Shown in pieces: positions 5,674-10,374 of a DNA stretch of 10,374 nt. Position 1 is the stretch's first letter; each line of letters opens with the position of its first letter. The notes below the pieces were generated by a model, which was given only the letters and a program-made list of their open reading frames with translations, was not told where the DNA came from and made no database searches. The position numbers and the translations under genes are program-made. Origin of the DNA: Spirochaetaceae bacterium (lineage in GTDB: Bacteria > Spirochaetota > Spirochaetia > Treponematales > Breznakiellaceae); the NCBI GenBank assembly GCA_031284645.1, contig JAITXS010000078.1, positions 1 to 10,374 of the forward strand. Reading direction: 5' to 3'.

Positions 5674-6637
5674 AAGCTGCCAGATTTTCGATATCAAGGT
5701 AAGTTCCGGCGGGTAGGCACGGTATCCCGCTGCCGGTATCTTTCCAGAGTCCGGCAAGTACGGTGCCGGGCCCTGCTTCAAGGACAGCGTCAAGCGGAAG
5801 TTTTGCGATTTCGGCCTCTTCCTCTGTCCAGCGCACCGGAGATTTTATCTGTGTAACAGCAAGAGAACGCGCCTCTTCGCCGATCTTTACTTCCTTACCG
5901 CTCACATTTGAAAAAAACGGAATCTTCGGATCATTGAAACATATACTTTTAAGAAAAACTGAAAACCGAGAGGAAGCTTCCTCCATGAAAGGGGAATGAA
6001 AGGGGCCGGAAACGTTCAGCCGGATAAAACGCCGCGCACCGCTCTCTTTAAAATATTTTTCTGCAACGGTAAGCGCCTCATCAGTGCCGGACACAACCGT
6101 TTGCCGGCCTGAGTTGAAATTCGCAGCAAAAAGACCGCAGAGGCCGTCTTGTGTCCATTCGTTAATAAGAGATTCGACTTTTTCCGGCGGCAAGCCTATG
6201 ACGGCGGCCATCCCGAAAGGCGCATGACCGGCGCCTTCCCCCGTGCTTGAAAGACCTGAGATCGCGTTTTGCATCAGCTTTCCGCGCTCTTTTACGATTT
6301 TAAAACAATCGGCTTCCGAGATAATTCCGGCAACAGCAAGAGCGGCGAATTCACCAAGACTATGACCGGCAGCAGCATACGGCCTTACCCCACGTTCGGA
6401 AAGAATCCGGGCCGCAGAAAGGTTGGCCAAACTTACGGCGGGCTGGGCTATGTCTGTCTGCTTTAAAATATCTTCACTTGATTCTCCGAGAAGTTTTTTC
6501 ATGTCTTGTCCCATAATATCCCCGGCAAGCTCAAAGAGTTCTCTAACCGGTGAAGATGCCTCGTAAAAATCAAGCGCCATTCCCGAAAACTGGGAACCTT
6601 GTCCGGGAAAAAGAAAAGCGGTTTTTTTATTTACCAT
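5663..6637 (-). CDS. fabD: Malonyl-CoA:ACP transacylase
   Basis: A 324-residue cytoplasmic enzyme that moves malonyl from CoA to acyl carrier protein, feeding type II fatty acid synthesis. The oxyanion loop is PGQGSQ (11-16) and the nucleophile elbow is GHSLGE with Ser93. Arg118 lies in KERGKLMQ, where the malonate carboxylate is normally bound. Then come NFNSGRQTVVSG (173-184), the catalytic His214 in GPFHSPF, and a C-terminal EAGPG. A Gly/Ser-rich insertion of roughly nine residues at about 129-140 lengthens the loop before FGMAAVIGL compared with the usual enzyme. The start codon overlaps the fabH stop (ATGGTAA), so it is translationally coupled to fabH. A purine-rich GGGGGA lies about 11 bases upstream within fabH. 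The 3' end overlaps icd by 11 bases and no terminator is visible. Confidence 0.97.
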   Translation of the reverse strand: MVNKKTAFLFPGQGSQFSGMALDFYEASSPVRELFELAGDIMGQDMKKLLGESSEDILKQTDIAQPAVSLANLSAARILSERGVRPYAAAGHSLGEFAALAVAGIISEADCFKIVKERGKLMQNAISGLSSTGEGAGHAPFGMAAVIGLPPEKVESLINEWTQDGLCGLFAANFNSGRQTVVSGTDEALTVAEKYFKESGARRFIRLNVSGPFHSPFMEEASSRFSVFLKSICFNDPKIPFFSNVSGKEVKIGEEARSLAVTQIKSPVRWTEEEAEIAKLPLDAVLEAGPGTVLAGLWKDTGSGIPCLPAGTYLDIENLAAFIN

Positions 6638-7656
6638 ACGATAAGGCTTCCCCCGTAGGTCATTCCGGCACCAAATCCGACAAGCAGGATCAGGTCTCCT
6701 CTTTGCAGTTTGCCTGCCCTGTTTAATTCGTCAAGGGCAATGCCTATGGAAGCCGCCGAGGTATTTGCATATTCTTCGATATTCATGTAAATCTTCTCGT
6801 CACTGATACCGAATCTTTTTTGTGCCGCACTTACAATACGGGCATTAGCTTGATGAGGAATAATCCATTTTATATCATCAATCGTTTTGTTATCAGCTTT
6901 GAGCAGTTTTTCTATTGTTTCGGTAATGGCTCTTACCGCAAAATTATACACAGCCCTGCCGTCCATTTTCATGGAAGGGAGTTTTTCAAGAACTTCGCCG
7001 ACTTTAAAGGGATTCCGTGTTCCGCCTTTGGGTATGTACAAGGACAAGGCACCCGAGCCATCGGCGGCAAGAATGCTTTGAACAAGCCCACGCCGGTTTA
7101 CGCCCTCGTTGGGGCACGGGGTCTTTTCCATAATAATCGCGGCTGCACCATCGCCAAAAAGGACTGCGGTACTCCTGTCATCAGGATCAGTAAAATGGGA
7201 TAGTATTTCTGATGCGATAACAAGGGCGCGTTTCCTGTTCGCCGCTATCGACAATAAGCCCGCTGCTATCTCAAGTCCGTAGATAAAACCCGTACAACAG
7301 GCCGTAATATCAAAAGCCGCCGCATTGCGGGCGTTAAGCTTGTCCTGCACAACACAAGCGGTCGACGGAACGCCGGTATAATCCGGGGATGTTGTCGCTA
7401 ATATAATGAGATCAAGCCCGCTTTTTATATCCTCAATACGCTCTCCGGTTTTTTCGGCGAGCATGCTAATCGCGTTTTCCGCTGCTTCCAATGCCAAATC
7501 ACTACATGCAACGCCTTCGGCTGCAATATGACGCGCACCAATACCGGTATGTGAACGAATCCATTCATCAGTCGTATCTATCCGCGCCGCCAGATCATCG
7601 TTGGTTACTCTTCCGGGGGGCACAGCCTTCCCTGTCGCTACAATTTCAAATGCCAT
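6631..7656 (-). CDS. fabH: Beta-ketoacyl-ACP synthase III
   Basis: Condenses acetyl-CoA (or another short acyl-CoA) with malonyl-ACP to start fatty acid chains; it uses the product of FabD, encoded just downstream. From the ATG at 7656 the protein has 341 residues, near the usual length. The nucleophile is Cys121 in FDITACCTGF, followed by His268 in IIPHQANARI and Asn298 in EEYANTSAAS, the classic Cys-His-Asn triad, with the C-terminal VGFGAGMTYGGSL. The frame stays open to an ATG at 7731, which would add 25 residues. I reject that start because the family N-terminus is MAFEIVATGKAVP and because a strong promoter lies inside the extension. No Shine-Dalgarno precedes 7656, and the -10 box ends nine bases before it, so the message is predicted to be leaderless or nearly so. 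Confidence 0.97.
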   Translation of the reverse strand: MAFEIVATGKAVPPGRVTNDDLAARIDTTDEWIRSHTGIGARHIAAEGVACSDLALEAAENAISMLAEKTGERIEDIKSGLDLIILATTSPDYTGVPSTACVVQDKLNARNAAAFDITACCTGFIYGLEIAAGLLSIAANRKRALVIASEILSHFTDPDDRSTAVLFGDGAAAIIMEKTPCPNEGVNRRGLVQSILAADGSGALSLYIPKGGTRNPFKVGEVLEKLPSMKMDGRAVYNFAVRAITETIEKLLKADNKTIDDIKWIIPHQANARIVSAAQKRFGISDEKIYMNIEEYANTSAASIGIALDELNRAGKLQRGDLILLVGFGAGMTYGGSLIVW

Positions 7657-7665
7657 AGATAAGGA

Positions 7666-7694
7666 ACTATACAACAACAGTTTGCTGATGTCAA
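7666..7694 (-). promoter_or_regulatory. fabH-fabD promoter, abutting the start codon
   Basis: On the minus strand a perfect TTGACA (7694-7689) is separated by exactly 17 bases from TATAGT (7671-7666, five of six matches). The best start purine is A at 7660, or the A of the ATG at 7656, leaving a leader of 0-4 bases. It lies in the 110-base gap between thyX and fabH, so the fab pair does not depend on thyX transcription. Confidence 0.75.
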
Positions 7695-7766
7695 TGAAAC
7701 TCCGGCAGCTCTCATCTGATCCATGACGCACTCAACGATGTGTTTCAAAATGAGAAGCACTCGGGA

Positions 7767-8594
7767 TCAGCTGAGCTTTGCTTCAAAAATTTCTTTTGCC
7801 CGTCCTGAAAGCGCGGGCTCCCCGCTGCCGCCTGAAATCAGACGTTTTAATTCTATAAGTTCTTCTTTTGAAAAACGGGTGGATCCCAGGATATGCCGTT
7901 CGAAAGATGCGCACGATACCGGAGCGACTTTTTTCGTAAGCTCAAAAAGCACCCGCGCATAGTCCCGGATTTCTTTTTGAGCATGATCCCCCATCCTCAG
8001 TTCAAGGAAATGAAAAAGATTGTTAAGATCAATTTGCCAATATATTTCGGTGTATAAGGACAGCGGAAGGTTGATACGGGCAAGTTCCCGGGCAAGCCCT
8101 GTATCAAGCAAAGCCGAGTATTCCGTAAAAGCCCGTTTTTGTTCCCCGATAAGCGTTGTCCTGATTTTATCCGCCTGCTCAGGCGAAAAAGCGTCCGGCG
8201 CGCGCGCCTGCTTATTATCCTGACTTTGCGGCGCAACGTCCTCTGTGGCCGGCACATAAAAATCATCTTTCATAACCGAGTAACGTCCGGAAATTTCGTT
8301 CAGCCGCGCGGTCCGGTGTCTTACCCATTGTCGGGCAATAAAAATCGGCATTTTAACATGAAAAGTCAACACGACCTGCTCAAAAGGACTGGTATGCCTA
8401 TTTCTTAGCAAATAATCGATAAGTCCCGCATCCTCACGATATGTCTTTGTCCCCTTGCCATAGGAAACTCTCGCGGACTGAACCACCCGTTCGTCCGAAC
8501 CAAGATAATCAACCAGCCTGATAAATCCTTTGTCTAAAACAGGGAATTCTTTGTCCAAGATCGCTTCTGCTTCCGGTGAAATACAATGAGCCAT
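7767..8594 (-). CDS. thyX: Flavin-dependent thymidylate synthase
   Basis: Makes dTMP from dUMP using methylene-tetrahydrofolate, FAD and NADPH; the protein acts as a homotetramer. The 275-residue sequence has the ThyX signature RHR-x7-S at 92-102 (RHRTARLNEIS followed by GRYS). It also has HTSPFEQ (67-73) of the FAD/dUMP site, LARINLPLSLYTEIYW (171-186) and NNLFHFLELR...AQKEIRDYA (191-213). The length is within the family range; residues 114-140 are a polar loop and the last 40 residues are a helical tail. The ATG at 8594 has a strong GGAGG (8600-8604) five bases upstream. A TTGTCC/TAAAAT promoter precedes it. fabH follows after 110 bases with its own promoter. Presence of ThyX suggests, but does not prove, absence of ThyA in this genome. 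Confidence 0.98.
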   Translation of the reverse strand: MAHCISPEAEAILDKEFPVLDKGFIRLVDYLGSDERVVQSARVSYGKGTKTYREDAGLIDYLLRNRHTSPFEQVVLTFHVKMPIFIARQWVRHRTARLNEISGRYSVMKDDFYVPATEDVAPQSQDNKQARAPDAFSPEQADKIRTTLIGEQKRAFTEYSALLDTGLARELARINLPLSLYTEIYWQIDLNNLFHFLELRMGDHAQKEIRDYARVLFELTKKVAPVSCASFERHILGSTRFSKEELIELKRLISGGSGEPALSGRAKEIFEAKLS

Positions 8595-8626
8595 AATATC
8601 CTCCGTATTCTTAATTCCTGCTTGGT

Positions 8627-8656
8627 ATTTTATGAAATAAAGTGCCTTCGGGACAA
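8627..8656 (-). promoter_or_regulatory. Possible thyX promoter
   Basis: On the minus strand TTGTCC (8656-8651) is followed after 18 bases by TAAAAT (8632-8627). Transcription would begin around 8620, giving a leader of about 25 bases that contains the GGAGG ribosome binding site. The -35 box matches only four of six positions. Confidence 0.4.
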
Positions 8657-8666
8657 GTACTGAAAA

Positions 8667-8718
8667 ATAGGGTTTTGGGTCATGGGTAGTAGGGTATGGG
8701 GTTTTCCCAGAAAGCCCC
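8667..8718. repeat. Family A repeat, copy 4
   Basis: The G-arm has GGG runs at 8670-8672, 8677-8679, 8684-8686, 8692-8694 and 8698-8701, with loops of 4, 4, 5 and 3 bases: a complete plus-strand G-quadruplex motif. The core TTTTCCCAGAAAG (8702-8714) is followed by a short CCCC, so the C-arm is truncated. It starts just upstream of the thyX promoter. Confidence 0.8.
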
Positions 8719-8730
8719 TTATTAGAGTCT

Positions 8731-8793
8731 AGGGTAGAAAGGGGTAGAGGGTTTTGGTCTTATCAGAAATTCCCTACCCTATACCCTTAACCC
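8731..8793. repeat. Family A repeat, copy 5
   Basis: The G-arm contains GGGGTAGAGGG (8741-8751). The core TCTTATCAGAAAT is at 8758-8770. The C-arm has CCC at 8772-8774, 8777-8779, 8784-8786 and 8791-8793 with loops TA, TATA and TTAA, a full G-quadruplex motif on the minus strand. GGGTAG (8742-8747) pairs with CTACCC (8774-8779), and GG/CC extends the stem past a bulged A, the same geometry as copy 1. Confidence 0.85.
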
Positions 8794-8800
8794 TTGCTTC

Positions 8801-8833
8801 AGGGTAGAGGGTATAGATTCCTACCCTATACCC
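8801..8833. repeat. Family A repeat, core-less short copy
   Basis: GGGTATAG (8809-8816) pairs perfectly with CTATACCC (8826-8833) around a nine-base loop. The upstream GGGTAG (8802-8807) can alternatively pair with CTACCC (8821-8826). The usual TTCTTAYCAGAAA core is absent, as if deleted. Confidence 0.65.
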
Positions 8834-8854
8834 AAACCTCCTTCCCTTTGCTTC

Positions 8855-8892
8855 GGGGGTATAGTTCTTACCAGAAATCCTGTACCGCCCCC
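8855..8892. repeat. Family A repeat, short copy with intact core
   Basis: GGGGG (8855-8859) and CCCCC (8888-8892) flank the best-preserved core, GTTCTTACCAGAAATCC (8864-8880). The arms are much reduced. Confidence 0.7.
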
Positions 8893-8905
8893 AACTCTCC
8901 TAATT

Positions 8906-8931
8906 CCCTTTTCCGTCCTTCGTGTCCTTTG
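8906..8931 (+). repeat. Family B repeat, short copy
   Basis: CCCTTTTCCGTCCTTCGTG and the following TCCTTTG match the reverse complement of 1306-1330 except for one extra T. GTGGTATTAA then leads directly into family A copy 6 at 8940. Confidence 0.75.
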
Positions 8932-8939
8932 TGGTATTA

Positions 8940-9003
8940 ATAGGGTCTTGGGTAAAGGGTAGAGGGTGTAGTTCTTACCAGAAAGTTACTACCCTACTAC
9001 CCA
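8940..9003. repeat. Family A repeat, copy 6
   Basis: It starts ATAGGGTCTTGGG, continues AAAGGGTAGAGGGTGTAG, has the core GTTCTTACCAGAAAG (8971-8985) and ends in CTACCCTACTACCC. The arms can pair imperfectly through GGGTAG/CTACCC. It is the copy closest to the 3' end of the SUMF1-domain gene. Confidence 0.8.
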
Positions 9004-9015
9004 ATACACTACTTA

Positions 9016-9052
9016 GGGCTCGGCCCATGCAACTCTCGCGGGCACGGGCGAG
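9016..9052. other. Two small GC-rich hairpins downstream of the SUMF1 gene
   Basis: GGGC-TCG-GCCC lies at 9016-9026. CTCGC (9035-9039) pairs with GCGAG (9048-9052) around eight bases. The second begins seven bases past the stop codon of the minus-strand SUMF1-domain gene. Neither is followed by a T-run, so they are weak as terminators. A GC-rich hairpin just past the variable region is a known feature of diversity-generating retroelement targets, but these stems are short. Confidence 0.4.
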
Positions 9053-9058
9053 CGGAAC

Positions 9059-10374
9059 TCAGCGGGAGCAGACCAACCGGAACCCTAAAGTGTTGATCTT
9101 GGCGGTGGAGGAGTAGTAGCCACGATAGGCCACCGAACAGCCCGTCGCAGGATCGTCCCAACCCCCGCCCCGTATCACATGGTACGTAATATCCGATACA
9201 ATCAACTTATCAAAACACCACTCCCACACATTACCACTCATGTCATACAGCCCTGCTCCATTCGCCAACTTCTGCCCTACAAAATTTGTCGTGTTCGTAT
9301 TACCCTTATACCACGCAAAATTACCCAGCTCAGTATCTGTGTTGATCCCCGCCCAGTGATATGCCCACGGAGTATCGTCTCCCCCCGGTTCCCCTCCCCT
9401 CGCCGCATATTCCCACTCCTCCTCTGTCGGCAACCTATACCCATTCCTGTCCAGTTGTTTCGCCCCGTCTACCGCTGTAGCATTAGTATCCCGTGAATCC
9501 TTTAATAAAATAGTCCCTGCATCGTCGGCGTAATACACCGGATCCTTCCTTATTATCTCGCTATACGCATTACACCATACCACCACATCCCGCCAGCTTA
9601 CCTCCGTTACCGGCTGATTCCTGTTCGCCTCTGTAACAGCATCCCCTGCACTACCAGTGTTCCCCGCTCGTCCCTTATTCTGGAAGTTATACCCGTGCTC
9701 TCCTCCCCACGCCTTCACTGCACACCATAACGCATACCGCACTTCCATCCTGCCTATTACAAAAGAGTCTACATCTATACCACCAGCTGGTGCTGTAGTT
9801 GTGGGATTATCATCATTCATAGTCCCCATAACCGTTGCCCATAGATAGGTGCTTTCTATTCTGCCCCCGGGCAGAAATCTGTACTCATCTGCCACAGGCA
9901 AGCTTACCAGTACCGCATCCGCCGCCTTCACCATCACAATACAACTTCCACTCTTACCACTATCGCTTACAGATCTTGCCTTTACCGTCGCAGTCCCGGC
10001 GACTGTCCCCGGCATTACCACTCCGCTACTGTTCACCGTCACTCCGGCAGGGTTTGGTAATTCAACGCTCCACGTTACTCTCTTGTCCGTCGCATAGTAC
10101 GGCTCCACAAATGCCGTAAGTGTTGACTGACTGCCCCCCGCATCAAGATTCAGCGTCTGCGGAAATACCGTCACATTCCCTACCGGCACAGTGTTTACCT
10201 TTACGGTGCAGCTCGCGGATTTCTTATTACCCCCTGCATCCAGGCCGACTGTTTCCGCCGTTATTATCGCCTCTCCATTGTTTTCTGTCGGGCTTATCAA
10301 TATTACCAGCCCGGTATCTCTGTCTACCGTTGCCACTCCGTCGGGGCTTATGCTCCACTTTACATTCCTGTCCG
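9059..10374 (-). CDS. Ig-like (BIG2) plus SUMF1/FGE-fold protein, 5' end outside window
   Basis: The visible 437 residues continue upstream without a stop to the window edge; the GTG at 10336 is internal and not the start. Residues 1-62 are the end of one bacterial Ig-like domain (KWSISPDG...ASCTVKV) and 63-150 a second (VTVFPQTLNLDAGG, then KRVTWSV, ending GKSGSCIVMVKA). Residues 155-437 are a SUMF1/formylglycine-generating-enzyme fold: IGRMEVRYALW, QPVTEVSWRDVVVWCNAYSE, RLPTEEEWEYAARGG (313-327), GLYDMSGNVWEWC (374-386), IRGGGW (400-405) and a terminal LGFRLVCSR. The paired active-site cysteines of true FGEs are not in the usual context: only Cys412 is present in this segment. A binding role is therefore likelier than catalysis. 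Ig-like repeats suggest export or surface display, but the N-terminal signal is out of view. The C-terminus resembles retroelement-diversified lectins. Confidence 0.9.
   Translation of the reverse strand, partial: DRNVKWSISPDGVATVDRDTGLVILISPTENNGEAIITAETVGLDAGGNKKSASCTVKVNTVPVGNVTVFPQTLNLDAGGSQSTLTAFVEPYYATDKRVTWSVELPNPAGVTVNSSGVVMPGTVAGTATVKARSVSDSGKSGSCIVMVKAADAVLVSLPVADEYRFLPGGRIESTYLWATVMGTMNDDNPTTTAPAGGIDVDSFVIGRMEVRYALWCAVKAWGGEHGYNFQNKGRAGNTGSAGDAVTEANRNQPVTEVSWRDVVVWCNAYSEIIRKDPVYYADDAGTILLKDSRDTNATAVDGAKQLDRNGYRLPTEEEWEYAARGGEPGGDDTPWAYHWAGINTDTELGNFAWYKGNTNTTNFVGQKLANGAGLYDMSGNVWEWCFDKLIVSDITYHVIRGGGWDDPATGCSVAYRGYYSSTAKINTLGFRLVCSR

Noticed and set aside
7657..7731. Longer fabH start at 7731
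   Set aside because: The extra 25 residues do not resemble FabH, and a near-consensus promoter lies within them.
8283..8330. ThyX signature with Arg in place of the Ser often seen three residues before Glu (ARLNE)
   Set aside because: The defining RHR-x7-S pattern is intact and this variant is, as far as I recall, found in other ThyX proteins, so it is not evidence of altered function.
8139..8408. Plus-strand frames opposite thyX
   Set aside because: Shadows of a gene with an intact ThyX signature; no start signals.
1..9003. CRISPR array
   Set aside because: The repeats have neither constant spacing nor unique spacers of uniform length, the heptamer array has no spacers, and no cas genes are present.
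8605..9058. Reverse transcriptase, Avd or template repeat of a diversity-generating retroelement
   Set aside because: No RT motifs, no suitable small helical protein and no near-copy of the SUMF1 3' end exist here or elsewhere in the window.

Overview
The window looks like a chromosomal segment of a host-associated spirochaete, most likely a Treponema of the termite-gut or related group. This is inference from gene content: an extracytoplasmic-type Ig-like/SUMF1 protein, a one-chain zinc-containing glycyl-tRNA synthetase, a eukaryote-type NADP isocitrate dehydrogenase, ThyX instead of ThyA, a Clostridia-like molybdopterin-binding protein, and many G-rich intergenic repeats. No taxonomic search was possible.

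Layout. Bases 1-500 hold no convincing gene. They contain a nine-copy GGGTATT heptamer tract, a long hairpin and the first copy of a dispersed dyad repeat (called family A here). A plus-strand gene (514-1149) encodes a coiled-coil protein with a PD-(D/E)XK nuclease-like domain and sits directly between two family A copies. Bases 1150-1657 contain only repeats of two families (A and B), then a tRNA-Val(UAC) at 1658-1731. On the minus strand, glyQS and a molybdopterin-binding-domain gene form a probable two-gene operon (4229 down to 1751). Divergent from it is icd (4474-5673, plus). Then, on the minus strand, come thyX and the fatty-acid initiation pair fabH-fabD. fabD overlaps fabH by 7 bases at its start and icd by 11 bases at its tail. 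Bases 8605-9058 are a dense cluster of family A and B repeats. The window ends inside a minus-strand gene whose visible part carries bacterial Ig-like domains and a C-terminal SUMF1/FGE-type C-type-lectin fold.

The core genes are ordinary housekeeping functions: translation (GlyRS, tRNA-Val), the oxidative TCA branch (Icd), malonyl transfer and initiation of fatty acid synthesis (FabD, FabH) and dTMP synthesis (ThyX). The unusual material is between them. (1) Family A consists of G-arm/core/C-arm elements with a shared core close to TTCTTAYCAGAAA, all seven core-bearing copies lying in one orientation, several with G-quadruplex potential on both DNA strands. (2) icd and fabH have good -35/-10 promoters placed so close to their ATG that their mRNAs should be leaderless or nearly so. 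(3) The SUMF1 protein's C-terminus resembles the variable region of a diversity-generating retroelement target, although no reverse transcriptase or template repeat is in view.
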